From positions 1-61,910 of the forward strand of contig LJSV01000015.1 of the NCBI GenBank assembly GCA_001314715.1: a stretch of DNA of 61,910 bases. The letters are read 5' to 3'. This document shows, piece after piece, positions 42,747-52,382 of this stretch. The stretch comes from Rhodobacteraceae bacterium HLUCCA12. Lineage in GTDB: Bacteria; Pseudomonadota; Alphaproteobacteria; Rhodobacterales; Rhodobacteraceae. Position 1 is the stretch's first letter. Each line of letters starts with the position of its first letter. The notes under the pieces were generated by a model. That model saw only the letters and a list, made by a program, of their open reading frames with translations, had not been told where the DNA came from and ran no database searches. A program made the translations under genes and the position numbers.

Positions 42747-44510
42747 ATGTCCGAGTCCGACCAGCCCAAGCGGCGCGGCGCCCAGGCCTACCGGCTCAAG
42801 CGGTTTCGCAGCGAAACGGTTCACCCAGCCCAGGGTGCGCGCGCCAACGCGATGGTGGATTGCGGCTGGGGCCGGTTGATCTTTGGCCACACGTTCGACA
42901 GCGCCGAGGCCCTGGCCGAAGCCCTGCGCGCCGAGGGCCCGGACCGGCGCGACATCGCGCTGTACGTGCGCGATCCCCACGTCCTGCTGGCCCTGGCGCC
43001 GCAAGAGCTGTTTCTGGACCCGTCGCATACCTTTCGGCTGGATCTGGCGACCTATCGGGGGGCGCGACGGCCGCGCAAGGGCTTCGACATCCGGCGCCTG
43101 AATACGCGCCGGGATGCCGAGGCGGTGAATGCCATCTATGCCGAACGCAAGATGGTCCCGATCCCGCCGGACTTCTTTTGGAACCTGCATGACAGCCGCA
43201 CGCTGACGGTGCTGGTGGCCGAGGACAGCGAGACCGGCGCGGTGCTTGGGTCGGTCATGGGGGTCGATCACGCGCGCGCCTTCGACGACCCCGAACACGG
43301 CGCGTCGCTGTGGTGCCTTGCGGTATCACCGCAGGCGCCGCATGCCGGGCTGGGCGAGTCGCTGGTCCGGCGCCTGGCAGAACATTTCAAGGCGCGCGGT
43401 GCGGCCTTCATGGATCTGTCGGTGATGCATGACAACCACCAGGCCATCGCGCTTTATGAAAAACTGGGCTTTCGCCGCGTACCGGTCTTTGCCGTCAAGC
43501 GCCGCAACGTGATCAACGAGCCGCTCTATTCCGGGCCCGATCCGGCCGAGGGGCTGAACCCCTATGCCCGCATCATCGTCGACGAGGCGCGCCGCCGCGG
43601 CATCCATGTCGAGGTCACCGACGCCGAAGGCGGCTTCTTCCGCTTGACACACGGCGGGCGCAGCCTGCGCTGCCGCGAGGCGCTGAGCGATCTGACATCG
43701 GCGGTGTCGCTGTCGATTTGCGACGACAAGCGGGCCACCCGCCGCGTGGTCGAACGCGCCGGGGTCCGCGTGCCCGCGCAACTGACCGACGACACACCCG
43801 AGGCGCGCGCCGCCTTTCTGGAACGGTACGGAACGGTCGTGGTGAAGCCCGCGCGCGGCGAACAGGGGCGCGGCGTGGCAGTCGGCCTGACCCGCCCCGA
43901 CGAGGTCGAGGACGCGATCGAGGACGCGCGAACCCTGTGCCCCGATGTGGTCGTCGAGGAATGCTTTGCCGGGCAGGATCTTCGTCTTCTGGTGATCGAC
44001 TACGCGCTTGTGGCGGCCGCGATCCGGCGCCCGGCGCGGGTGGTCGGCGATGGTCGCGCCACGGTGCGCGATCTGATCGAAACGCAAAGCCGGCGCCGCG
44101 CGGCCGCCACCGACGGCGAAAGCCGGATTCCGCTGGATCAGGAAACCGAACGCTGCGTGGCCGATGCCGGGTTCGGGCTTGACGACGTGCCGCCGCAGGG
44201 TGCCGAGATTCCGGTGCGCAAGGCGGCGAACCTGCATACCGGCGGCACCATTCACGATGTTACCGACACGGTCCACCCGGTTCTGGCGCGCGCCGCCATC
44301 GACGCTGCCCGCGCCATCGAGATCCCGGTGACCGGGATCGACCTGATGGTCAAGGCCCCCGACCAGCCCGACTATGTGTTCATCGAGGCCAACGAGCGCC
44401 CCGGACTGGCCAACCACGAACCCCAACCCACGGCCGAGCGATTCATCGACCTGCTGTTTCCGCTGACCGTCGCACCGGCTGCAGGCGAAAAGGAGCCCGG
44501 ACAGCCATGA
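42747..44510 (+). CDS. ngg: N-acetylglutaminylglutamine synthetase (GNAT + ATP-grasp fusion)
   Basis: A 587-residue bifunctional enzyme. The GNAT domain at about residues 110-270 (LWCLAVSPQAPHAGLGESLVRRL) would acetylate glutamine. The ATP-grasp domain at about 290-575 (VVVKPARGEQGRGVAVGL; final metal site VFIEANERPGL) would join the second glutamine. This fusion is diagnostic of the NAGGN system. The start at MSESDQP follows GGGAGGCGAGTCTC. It overlaps the M42 peptidase gene by ATGA. Confidence 0.92.
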   Translation: MSESDQPKRRGAQAYRLKRFRSETVHPAQGARANAMVDCGWGRLIFGHTFDSAEALAEALRAEGPDRRDIALYVRDPHVLLALAPQELFLDPSHTFRLDLATYRGARRPRKGFDIRRLNTRRDAEAVNAIYAERKMVPIPPDFFWNLHDSRTLTVLVAEDSETGAVLGSVMGVDHARAFDDPEHGASLWCLAVSPQAPHAGLGESLVRRLAEHFKARGAAFMDLSVMHDNHQAIALYEKLGFRRVPVFAVKRRNVINEPLYSGPDPAEGLNPYARIIVDEARRRGIHVEVTDAEGGFFRLTHGGRSLRCREALSDLTSAVSLSICDDKRATRRVVERAGVRVPAQLTDDTPEARAAFLERYGTVVVKPARGEQGRGVAVGLTRPDEVEDAIEDARTLCPDVVVEECFAGQDLRLLVIDYALVAAAIRRPARVVGDGRATVRDLIETQSRRRAAATDGESRIPLDQETERCVADAGFGLDDVPPQGAEIPVRKAANLHTGGTIHDVTDTVHPVLARAAIDAARAIEIPVTGIDLMVKAPDQPDYVFIEANERPGLANHEPQPTAERFIDLLFPLTVAPAAGEKEPGQP

Positions 44511-45685
44511 GTGACACCCCCCTGCCCGCGCGGCCCGCGATCGACGCGGCCGATCTCATGGATCAGCTGGCCGCGCTGCTGGCGATCGCCAGCCCGACCG
44601 GATACACCGATACCGTGGTCCGCCATATGTGCCGGGTACTCGACGGCTGGGGCGTGGAGTATGACCTGACGCGGCGCGGTGCGATCCGGGCGCGGGTGCC
44701 GGGCCGGGACGCAGCCGGCGCCCGCGCCATCGTCTCGCATCTGGACACGCTGGGCGCACAGGTGCGCGCGCTCAAACCCAACGGCCGGGTATCGCTGGCC
44801 CCGATCGGCACCTGGTCGGCCCGGTTCGCGGAAGGGGCGCGGGTGACGCTGTTCACCGATCACGGCAGCTATCGCGGCACGATCCTTCCGCTCAAGGCCT
44901 CGGGGCATACCTATAACGACGAGATCGATACCCAGCCCGTGGGCTGGGATCATGTCGAGCTGCGCATTGACGCGCAGGCCTTTTCGCTGCCCGACCTGCA
45001 CGAGCTGGGCATCGAGCCGGGCGACATGGTCGCCATCGACCCGCATCCCGAATTTCTGGAGTCGGGGTTCATCGTCTCGCGGCATCTGGACAACAAGGCC
45101 GGCGTGGCGGTGATGCTGGCGGCGTTGAAAGCGTTGATAAACGCCCCCGAGCGCCCCCCGGTCGATACCTTCTGGCTGTTCACCATCGCCGAGGAGGTCG
45201 GCCATGGCGCCGCCTCGATCCTGTTGCCGGATATCGCCTCGATGGTGGCCGTGGACAACGGCACCACCGCGCCCGAGCAGAATTCGCGCGAGTTCGGTGT
45301 CACCGTCGCCATGGCCGATCAGACCGGCCCGTTCGATTATCACCTGACGCGCAAGCTGGCATCGCTGTGCCGCGATTACGCCATCCCCATGCAAAAGGAT
45401 CTCTTTCGCCATTACCGTTCTGACAGCGCCTCGGCCATCGAGGCGGGGGCCGATGTGCGCACTGCGCTGGTGACATTCGGCGTCGATGCCTCGCACGGGT
45501 ATGAGCGCATCCATATCCACGCGCTGGTGTCGCTGGCCGAGTTGCTGGCGATCTATGCGCTGAGCCCGGTTGAAATTCCGCGCGACCGTCAGACCGTGGC
45601 CGGGCTGTCGGGCTTCACCCGCCAGCCGGTCGAGCCGGTCGAGGTCGAACCCGTCACGCCGCCGCCCGACGACGACGGCGCCTGA
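44507..45685 (+). CDS. NAGGN-associated M42-family metallopeptidase
   Basis: A 392-residue di-zinc aminopeptidase-fold protein. Metal and catalytic elements are SHLDTLGAQ near residue 78, HLDNKAGVAV near 192, AEEVGHGA near 226, and a late His in DASHGYERIHIHAL near 330. M42-type proteins are a regular third member of NAGGN operons. Their role is not settled; turnover of the dipeptide is the usual suggestion. Translation is coupled to ngg. Confidence 0.9.
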   Translation: MSDTPLPARPAIDAADLMDQLAALLAIASPTGYTDTVVRHMCRVLDGWGVEYDLTRRGAIRARVPGRDAAGARAIVSHLDTLGAQVRALKPNGRVSLAPIGTWSARFAEGARVTLFTDHGSYRGTILPLKASGHTYNDEIDTQPVGWDHVELRIDAQAFSLPDLHELGIEPGDMVAIDPHPEFLESGFIVSRHLDNKAGVAVMLAALKALINAPERPPVDTFWLFTIAEEVGHGAASILLPDIASMVAVDNGTTAPEQNSREFGVTVAMADQTGPFDYHLTRKLASLCRDYAIPMQKDLFRHYRSDSASAIEAGADVRTALVTFGVDASHGYERIHIHALVSLAELLAIYALSPVEIPRDRQTVAGLSGFTRQPVEPVEVEPVTPPPDDDGA

Positions 45686-45791
45686 CGCATCCGTTTCCTC
45701 TCTGGAATGCGCCGGCGAACCGGGGCATTGTGCACGTGCGGCGTGCCGTGCGACGCGCACCGCCGACGTATGACCCAGCAGGAGGACCGCG

Positions 45792-46946
45792 ATGAGCATT
45801 CAGGACCGTATCGACGCCTTTGCCCAGGATCTGACCGCGATCCGGCGCGACATCCACGCCCATCCGGAACTGGGCTTCGAAGAGGTCCGCACGGCCGGGA
45901 TCGTTGCCGACAGATTGCGCGAATGGGGCATCGACGTGACGACGGGCATTGGCAAGACGGGGGTGGTCGGCGTTCTCAAGGGAAATCGGCCAGGCCGCGC
46001 CATCGGCCTGCGCGCCGATATGGACGCCCTGCCCATCGACGAGCAGACGAACCTGCCCTATGCCTCGAAAACGCCGGGGGTGATGCATGCCTGCGGCCAT
46101 GACGCGCACACCACGATGATTCTGGGTGCCGCGCGCTATCTGTCCGAGAACCGCGATTTCGCCGGCACCGCGGTGTTCATCTTTCAACCGGCCGAAGAAG
46201 GCCTGGGCGGGGCCCGCGCCATGCTGGCCGACGGGCTGTTCGACCGCTTTCCCTGTGACGAGGTCTACGGCATCCACAATTCCCCCTATCACGAGCCCGG
46301 CGTGATCGGCGTCAAGCCCGGCGCGGCGATGGCGGGTGCCAATTTCTTTGACATCCGCATCACCGGGCGTGGTTGCCATGCCGCCATGCCCGAATCCGGT
46401 ATCGACACGATCGTGATCGCAACGTCTCTGGTGCAGCAATTGCAAAGCATTGTCGCCAGAAACGTGCCGCCGTCTCGGCAACTCGTGCTTTCGGTAACGC
46501 AAATCCATGCCGGCGCGGCCTATAACGTCATCCCCGAAAGCGCGCATCTGGCGGGCACCGTGCGCTATTTCGACCGCGCCACCGCCGACATGGTCACGCA
46601 ACGGATGCAAGCCCTGTGCGACGGGGTCGCGGCAGGCTATGGCGTCGAGGTCACGATGGACATGCGCAACGTTTTTGACGTGCTGGAAAACGACCCCGCA
46701 CTATCACAGGCGATGGTCGAGGCGGCGCGTGATCTGGTCGGCGACAAGGCGGTCGTCAAGGCCGAACAGGTCATGGGATCCGAGGATTTTGCCGACATGC
46801 TGCAAGCCGTGCCCGGCGCCTATTGCACCATCGGGCACGCGGGGTCCGTGCCGCTGCACAACCCCGGTTTCATCTTTGATGACGCGGCCTTGCCGGTCGG
46901 GGTTGCGTTGATGGCACGCATGGTCGAAACCCGCGGCGGTGCCTGA
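45792..46946 (+). CDS. M20-family amidohydrolase (N-acyl amino acid/hippurate hydrolase type)
   Basis: A 384-residue metal-dependent amidase. The markers are RADMDALPI near residue 75, MHACGHDAHTTM (Cys and His ligands) near 98, PAEEGLGGARAML near 133 and a late His in GHAG. Family members remove acyl groups from N-acyl amino acids. CAGGAGGACC precedes the ATG. It lies 106 bases after the M42 gene on the same strand and could deacetylate NAGGN or its breakdown product N-acetylglutamine. That is inferred from position only. Confidence 0.9.
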   Translation: MSIQDRIDAFAQDLTAIRRDIHAHPELGFEEVRTAGIVADRLREWGIDVTTGIGKTGVVGVLKGNRPGRAIGLRADMDALPIDEQTNLPYASKTPGVMHACGHDAHTTMILGAARYLSENRDFAGTAVFIFQPAEEGLGGARAMLADGLFDRFPCDEVYGIHNSPYHEPGVIGVKPGAAMAGANFFDIRITGRGCHAAMPESGIDTIVIATSLVQQLQSIVARNVPPSRQLVLSVTQIHAGAAYNVIPESAHLAGTVRYFDRATADMVTQRMQALCDGVAAGYGVEVTMDMRNVFDVLENDPALSQAMVEAARDLVGDKAVVKAEQVMGSEDFADMLQAVPGAYCTIGHAGSVPLHNPGFIFDDAALPVGVALMARMVETRGGA

Positions 46947-47073
46947 CGCGGCTGGCCGACTTTCGAAATTCGCGAAATTTCTCGGTTTTCTTCGTCGAAT
47001 ATGACGACGCCGTTCAGTCATTGTTTAACCCCCTGCCCCCACACTGCCGCCAAAGCAGCACTGGGGGACGACC

Positions 47074-49308
47074 ATGTTACGCAATATTCGCATCGCCACA
47101 CGGATCTCGGGGGGGTTCCTCGTGATCTTGGGGCTTCTGACGGCGCTGGCCATCTTTGCCTATGTCTCGACCGACCGGCTGGGCGGGTATCTGGACCGCT
47201 TCAACAACAGCTCGGACGTCGCCTTCACGGCAGCGGATGCCCGGTATTCCACGATCCGCGCGCGCTTGGCCGCCAATGCCTATCTCGCCACCCCGTCCGA
47301 GGACTCGCGCCAGGAATACGGTGAATGGATCGAACGCGCCAAGGCCAAGGCGGCGGAATTCGAAAATTCGGGTTTCGACTCTGCGCGTCGGTTTGCCGAG
47401 TTTCTGGACGACTACAGCGCCCGAACCACGGCCGCCATCGCAGCCAGTGACGCGCGTACGTCCGCCGCGCACCGCATACAGGAACTGGGGCTCGAACACC
47501 GTTGCGACATCGGCGAACTGGCGCGCATTCTCGAATCGCGCGCCGCGACCGAGCTGGCCTTTTCCGCGCTCCATGCCTCCGAATCCTTCCTGGTCATGCA
47601 GGTTCGGCTGGATCGCTTTCTTGCGGGCGGGGACGCCTCGGAACTCGAACGCGCGCAAGACCAGCTTCACAATGCGCAAACCCTTCTGCAATCGATCCCG
47701 CCCGCCTCGCTGAGGGGCGATGAGCGCGGTTTGCTGGCATCATCGCGCGACGGGGTCGCTGCCTTCGTTGATGAGATGGCGGTGGTCGAACAGGCCGAGC
47801 TGGACTATCGCCAGCGCGCCGCCGACCGCCAGAGCGTGGTCGAACCGCTGATGGCGGCGCTCGACGGCATGCTGCACGACTCCGACGCCTATATCAGCGA
47901 TCTTGCACAAAGCAGCGGTGAAACCGTCCGATCGACCATTACCAGCTTGCTTGTCGGTGCCGTCGCGATCTTTGCCCTTGGCGCCGCGATCGCCGTGCTC
48001 CTGTCGGTCGATATCAGCCGTGCCCTGCGCCGGACGGTCGATCAGACCCGTCGTCTTGCCGAGGGCGATCTGGGTGTTGCCGTCACCGGGGCGGAAAACC
48101 GCAGCGAACTGGGCGATCTGTCGCGCGCACTCGAAGTCTTCAAGCAGAACGCCGAGGAAACGCGCCGCCTGACGGCCGAATCCGACGCCCGCCGCGCCGA
48201 GGATGACGCCCGACAAGAACGCGAGATGGCCAGGCAGCAGCGCGTGGTCAATGACATCGGCGCGGGGTTGAACCGGCTGGCGGCGGGCGATCTGACACGC
48301 CATATCGACAGCCCGGCCAACGACCCCTTCCCGACCGAATACGACGGCTTGCGCAAGTCCTACAACGATGTCGTCGATCAGCTTTCGGGGATCGTCGCGC
48401 GGATCGGAGCGGTGGCGGATTCGGTGCGTGCGGGCTCGGGCGAGATCAATGCCGCGTCGCAGGATCTGTCGGCGCGCGCCGAAACCCAGGCCGCGACACT
48501 GGAGGAATCGGCCGCTGCCCTGAACCAGCTAACCGAAAGCGTCCGTTCCACCGCGCAGCGGGCGTCAGCGGCGGAACAGTCCAGCCAGGACAACCGCGCC
48601 CATGCCGAATCCGGTGCGCAGATCGTGGGCGAGGCCATGAACGCGATGAAGGGGATCGAGCGCAGTTCCGAACAGATCACCCGCATCATTGGCGTGATCG
48701 ACGACATCGCCTTTCAGACCAATCTTCTGGCACTGAATGCAGGGGTCGAAGCCGCGCGCGCCGGTGATGCCGGGCGCGGCTTCGCGGTGGTCGCCTCGGA
48801 GGTGCGGGGACTGGCGCAACGCGCATCGGAATCGGCGCGCGAGATCAAGACCCTGATCCGCGAAAGCGCCACCCAGGTGGAAGCGGGTTCCGAACTGGTC
48901 AATCGCACCGGCGAAAGCCTGGAAGAGATCTTGCGACGCGCGGCAGACGTCTCCGGGCTGGTGGCCGAAATCGCCGTCGCCGCGTCCGAACAGGCCGCGG
49001 GTCTGGATGAGATCAACACCGGCGTCAACCAACTTGACCAGGTGACCCAGCAAAACGCCGCCGTCGCCGAAGAAACGACCGCCGCCGCCACGTCGCTGCT
49101 GCAAAAGGCCGAGGAACTGACGCATGAGCTTGCGGGCTTTCAGACCGCCGGCGGCGCGAACGCGCTTCTGACGCTGCCGGGATCGGCGGCCCTGACGCCG
49201 ACCAAGGCCCAGTCGGCGCGCGCCACACCAACGCCAACGGCAAACTGGGCCGCGGCGCAACCTGCCAAGGCCGTGGGATCGGGGTCCAACCCCTGGCGCG
49301 ATTTCTGA
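47074..49308 (+). CDS. methyl-accepting chemotaxis protein
   Basis: A 744-residue membrane chemoreceptor. TM1 is at about residues 11-32. A helical periplasmic sensor of about 250 residues follows, then TM2 at about 288-312, HAMP segments near 313-365 and 385-440, and the signalling domain with the hairpin tip [26 protein letters not shown] near 550. The last residues, NPWRDF, follow a flexible Ala/Pro/Thr linker and resemble the W-x-x-F docking tail for CheR and CheB. It has a separate start 127 bases after the M20 gene. The ligand is unknown. Confidence 0.94.
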   Translation: MLRNIRIATRISGGFLVILGLLTALAIFAYVSTDRLGGYLDRFNNSSDVAFTAADARYSTIRARLAANAYLATPSEDSRQEYGEWIERAKAKAAEFENSGFDSARRFAEFLDDYSARTTAAIAASDARTSAAHRIQELGLEHRCDIGELARILESRAATELAFSALHASESFLVMQVRLDRFLAGGDASELERAQDQLHNAQTLLQSIPPASLRGDERGLLASSRDGVAAFVDEMAVVEQAELDYRQRAADRQSVVEPLMAALDGMLHDSDAYISDLAQSSGETVRSTITSLLVGAVAIFALGAAIAVLLSVDISRALRRTVDQTRRLAEGDLGVAVTGAENRSELGDLSRALEVFKQNAEETRRLTAESDARRAEDDARQEREMARQQRVVNDIGAGLNRLAAGDLTRHIDSPANDPFPTEYDGLRKSYNDVVDQLSGIVARIGAVADSVRAGSGEINAASQDLSARAETQAATLEESAAALNQLTESVRSTAQRASAAEQSSQDNRAHAESGAQIVGEAMNAMKGIERSSEQITRIIGVIDDIAFQTNLLALNAGVEAARAGDAGRGFAVVASEVRGLAQRASESAREIKTLIRESATQVEAGSELVNRTGESLEEILRRAADVSGLVAEIAVAASEQAAGLDEINTGVNQLDQVTQQNAAVAEETTAAATSLLQKAEELTHELAGFQTAGGANALLTLPGSAALTPTKAQSARATPTPTANWAAAQPAKAVGSGSNPWRDF

Positions 49309-49336
49309 TCGGGTGCAGACTCGGGTTCTTGTGATC

Positions 49337-49364
49337 GGCAGGGCGCACGCAGCGGCGCCCTGCC
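49337..49364 (+). terminator. hairpin after the chemoreceptor gene
   Basis: Perfect ten-base stem GGCAGGGCGC / GCGCCCTGCC with an eight-base loop, 28 bases after the stop codon. There is no T-run, so termination may depend on Rho or the hairpin may protect the message end. Confidence 0.5.
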
Positions 49365-49499
49365 CGCCAAACCGGGCGCGCGCAGCCGGGAACGATCATC
49401 GCCCTGGCTTTGCGGCGCAGCCCCCTGGCCCCGCCGCCCAACCAAAGAACGCCTGTCCAGGGACGGCGACCGGCCATCAAAGCGCCGCCAACTGCGCCC

Positions 49500-49558
49500 T
49501 TGACACGAATCACCCTGGCGCCTAGCCATAAGTGAAACATGAACCATATGTCATGTTT
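49500..49558 (+). promoter_or_regulatory. strong promoter with palindromic operator at the transcription start
   Basis: A consensus -35 box TTGACA (49500-49505) is followed after 17 bases by TAGCCA (49523-49528). Immediately downstream lies the perfect palindrome AAACATGA-N8-TCATGTTT (49535-49558), which covers the predicted +1 position and ends 16 bases before the start codon. This is a classical repressor layout. The operon's own TetR protein is the natural candidate. Confidence 0.65.
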
Positions 49559-49574
49559 TGTCAGGGAGGTTTAC

Positions 49575-50756
49575 ATGAAACTGAAATCCGCCGTCCTTGC
49601 GACGGCCCTTGTCGGCTTGGCCGCACCGGCACTTGCCGAGATCCGTATCGCCCATGTCTATGACCGTACCGGCGCGCTGGAAGCCTATGCCGCGCAAAGC
49701 CATGTCGGCCTGATGATGGGGCTGGAGTACGCCACCGACGGCACGATGGAGGTCAATGGCGAGCCGCTGGTCGTCATCGAAAAGGACAGCCAGCTGCGCC
49801 CGGACCTGGGCCGCGCCCTGCTGGCCGAGGCCTTTGGCGACGATGGCGCCGATATCGCCGTCGGCCCGACCAGTTCGGGCGTGGCGCTGGCGATGCTGCC
49901 GGTCGCCGAGGAATACGAGCGCATCCTGATCGTCGAACCCGCCGTGGCCGATTCCATCACCGGCTCGGACTGGAACCGCTACATCTTCCGGACCGGGCGC
50001 AACTCCAGCCAGGACGCGATCTCGAACGCGGTCGCATTGGGCCGCGAGGATGTGCATATCGCCACGCTGGCGCAGGATTATGCCTTTGGCCGCGACGGTG
50101 TCGCCGCCTTTAGCGAAGCCCTTGATGGCACCGGGGCGACGCTGGTGCACGAGGAATACGTGCCCACCGACACCACCGATTTCACCGCCGCGGCAGAGCG
50201 CATCTTCAATGCCATGGACGATGTCGAGGGCGAAAAGCGGCTCTTCGTGATCTGGGCGGGCGGCAACAACCCGATGAACCGCATCCAGGCGATGGACCCG
50301 TCGCGCCACGGGATCGAGCTGGCCTCGGGCGGCAACATCCTGGCCGCGATGGGGGCGTATCGCGACATGCCCGGCATGGAAGGCGCGACCTATTACTATT
50401 ATGAAATCCCGGAGAATCCGGTCAACGACTGGCTGGTCGAACAGCATTTCGAGCGCTATGACAGCCCGCCCGACTTCTTCACCGCAGGCGGGATGGCCGC
50501 GGGAATGGCCGTGGTCGAGGCGCTGCGCCGCTCGGAAGGATCGACCGATGCCGAGGATCTGATCTCGGTCATGGAAGGCATGGAATGGGACACGCCCAAG
50601 GGCACCATGCGGTTCCGCGCCGAGGATCACCAGGCATTGCAGGAAATGTATCACTTCCGTATCCGCGTCGAGGATGACGTCGACTGGGGCATCCCGGAAC
50701 TGGTCCGGGTGCTTGGCATCGACGACATGGACATTCCGATCCGCAACGACCGCTGA
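49575..50756 (+). CDS. ABC transporter substrate-binding protein, branched-chain type (second system)
   Basis: A 393-residue periplasmic binding protein with a signal peptide of about 20 residues (ending APALA/EI). The type I fold is indicated by RIAHVYDRTGALEAYAAQSHVG at its start, VGPTSSGVALAMLPVAEEY near residue 95 and LAQDYAFGRDG near 162. Given the CoA ligase and hydratases downstream, the ligand is more likely an organic acid than an amino acid. AGGGAGG lies seven bases before the ATG; an upstream in-frame ATG falls in the operator. Confidence 0.9.
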   Translation: MKLKSAVLATALVGLAAPALAEIRIAHVYDRTGALEAYAAQSHVGLMMGLEYATDGTMEVNGEPLVVIEKDSQLRPDLGRALLAEAFGDDGADIAVGPTSSGVALAMLPVAEEYERILIVEPAVADSITGSDWNRYIFRTGRNSSQDAISNAVALGREDVHIATLAQDYAFGRDGVAAFSEALDGTGATLVHEEYVPTDTTDFTAAAERIFNAMDDVEGEKRLFVIWAGGNNPMNRIQAMDPSRHGIELASGGNILAAMGAYRDMPGMEGATYYYYEIPENPVNDWLVEQHFERYDSPPDFFTAGGMAAGMAVVEALRRSEGSTDAEDLISVMEGMEWDTPKGTMRFRAEDHQALQEMYHFRIRVEDDVDWGIPELVRVLGIDDMDIPIRNDR

Positions 50757-50766
50757 CGAACCTGCC

Positions 50767-50793
50767 GGGGCGCCGCCGAACACGGCGCGCCCC
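50767..50793 (+). terminator. intercistronic hairpin after binding-protein gene
   Basis: GGGGCGC and GCCG on the left pair with CGGC and GCGCCCC on the right around a short AACA loop (one bulge). It lies 11 bases after the binding-protein stop codon and has no T-run. It is the third such case in the window. Confidence 0.5.
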
Positions 50794-50902
50794 GCGCCCC
50801 ATCTGCCCCTTCCCGCATCGCCATCTTGTTCCGGCCATGCCGCGCAGACGCGCGGGCTGGCCCGGGATGTGCCCTGTTCGCTTCAACACACGGTCCGCCC
50901 CA

Positions 50903-51667
50903 ATGATCCAACCCTCGCTTGAAACCCGCGATCTGACGGTGCGCTTTGGCGGCCATGTCGCGGTCGATCACGTGACCTGTGCCTTTCGCCCCGGCGAACT
51001 GACCGCCATTGTCGGGCCGAACGGTGCGGGCAAGACCACCTATTTCAATCTCATCTCGGGTCAGATTCCTGCCAGCGCGGGCACGGTCACCCTTGGCGGC
51101 GAAAACATCACGCGCCTGTCGGTCCCGGCCCGGACCGAACGCGGCCTGGGCCGCGCCTTTCAGCTGACGAACCTGTTTCCGAAACTGACGGTGCTGGAGA
51201 ATGTTCGACTGGTGGTCCAGGCCCGGATGCGGCGCGGCTTCAACATCTGGACCATGGCGCTGAGCCATCGCGACCTGATCGAGGCTGCCGAAACCGTGCT
51301 GGAACGCGTGCGCCTGTCGCATCTGGCGCAACAGACCGTTGCGGCCCTGTCGCATGGCGATCAACGCAAGCTCGAGGTGGCGACGCTGATCGCGATGGAA
51401 CCGCGGGTCTTCATGTTCGATGAACCGACCGCCGGCATGTCGGTGGACGAGGCCCCGGTCATCCTGGACCTGATCGCCGAGATCAAGCGCGATTCGGGCG
51501 CCACGGTCTTGCTGGTCGAACACAAGATGGACGTGATCCGCACCCTGGCCGACCGGATCGTGGTGCTGCACAACGGCGCACTGGTGGCCGATGGCCCCCC
51601 GACCGAGGTCATGGCATCGGACGTGGTGCAGGAGGCCTACATGGGCAAGGAGTTGAGCGATGTCTGA
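50903..51667 (+). CDS. ABC transporter ATP-binding protein, LivG type (second system)
   Basis: A 254-residue ATPase. Walker A is GPNGAGKTTYFNL near residue 38, the signature LSHGDQRKLEVATLI near 150 and Walker B VFMFDEPTAGMS near 170, with the H-loop VEHKMD. LSHGD replaces the usual LSGGQ, as in other LivG proteins. The chosen ATG (MIQPSLE) begins just before the first beta strand; an upstream in-frame extension is unlikely. It overlaps the LivF-type gene by eight bases. Confidence 0.9.
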   Translation: MIQPSLETRDLTVRFGGHVAVDHVTCAFRPGELTAIVGPNGAGKTTYFNLISGQIPASAGTVTLGGENITRLSVPARTERGLGRAFQLTNLFPKLTVLENVRLVVQARMRRGFNIWTMALSHRDLIEAAETVLERVRLSHLAQQTVAALSHGDQRKLEVATLIAMEPRVFMFDEPTAGMSVDEAPVILDLIAEIKRDSGATVLLVEHKMDVIRTLADRIVVLHNGALVADGPPTEVMASDVVQEAYMGKELSDV

Positions 51668-52382
51668 TCCGATCCTCAGCCTGTCGGGCGTCAAGACCGA
51701 CATCGGCCAGTATCACATCCTGCATGGGGTCGATCTGGAGGTGCCGCGCGGCCAGGTGACCATGCTTCTGGGCCGAAACGGCGCCGGCAAGACCACCACC
51801 TTGCGCTCGATCATGGGCCTCTGGCGGCCGCGCACGGGTTCGATCCGGTTCGACGGGGCCGAGATCGCGGGCCTGGCACCGCCGCAGATCGCCCGGCGCG
51901 GCCTGGGCTTCGTGCCCGAGGACATGGGCATCTTTGCCGACCTGACGGTCGAGGAGAACCTGATCCTCGCTGCGATTTCCGGACCGATCCGGCGCGACCG
52001 GCTGGACTGGGTGTTCAGCGCCTTTCCGGCCCTGTCCACGTTCTGGAAGATGCCGGCGGGAAACCTGTCGGGCGGCCAGAAACAGATGCTGGCGATCGCG
52101 CGGGCGATGATCGAAAAGCGCGGCCTCTACCTGATCGACGAGCCGTCAAAGGGTCTTGCGCCGGCGATCATCGCCACCATGGCGCGCGCACTCAGGGATC
52201 TGAAGGCCGACGGCGCCAGCATTCTCATGGTCGAACAGAATTTTTCGCTGGCGCGCGCCCTGGGCGACCGCGCCGCGGTGATGGATGACGGCCGCATCGT
52301 CTGGACCGGGGGCATGGCCGAACTGGCCGCCGACCCGGCCCTGCAGGAACGGCTTATGGGCCTGAAGATGGAGGTCGCATGA
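51660..52382 (+). CDS. ABC transporter ATP-binding protein, LivF type (second system)
   Basis: A 240-residue ATPase. Walker A is GRNGAGKTTTLRS near residue 38, the signature LSGGQKQMLAIARAM near 138 and Walker B LYLIDEPSKGLAP near 160, followed by the VEQN H-loop variant usual in LivF. It overlaps both neighbours, so translation of the transport genes is probably coupled. Confidence 0.91.
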   Translation: MSDPILSLSGVKTDIGQYHILHGVDLEVPRGQVTMLLGRNGAGKTTTLRSIMGLWRPRTGSIRFDGAEIAGLAPPQIARRGLGFVPEDMGIFADLTVEENLILAAISGPIRRDRLDWVFSAFPALSTFWKMPAGNLSGGQKQMLAIARAMIEKRGLYLIDEPSKGLAPAIIATMARALRDLKADGASILMVEQNFSLARALGDRAAVMDDGRIVWTGGMAELAADPALQERLMGLKMEVA

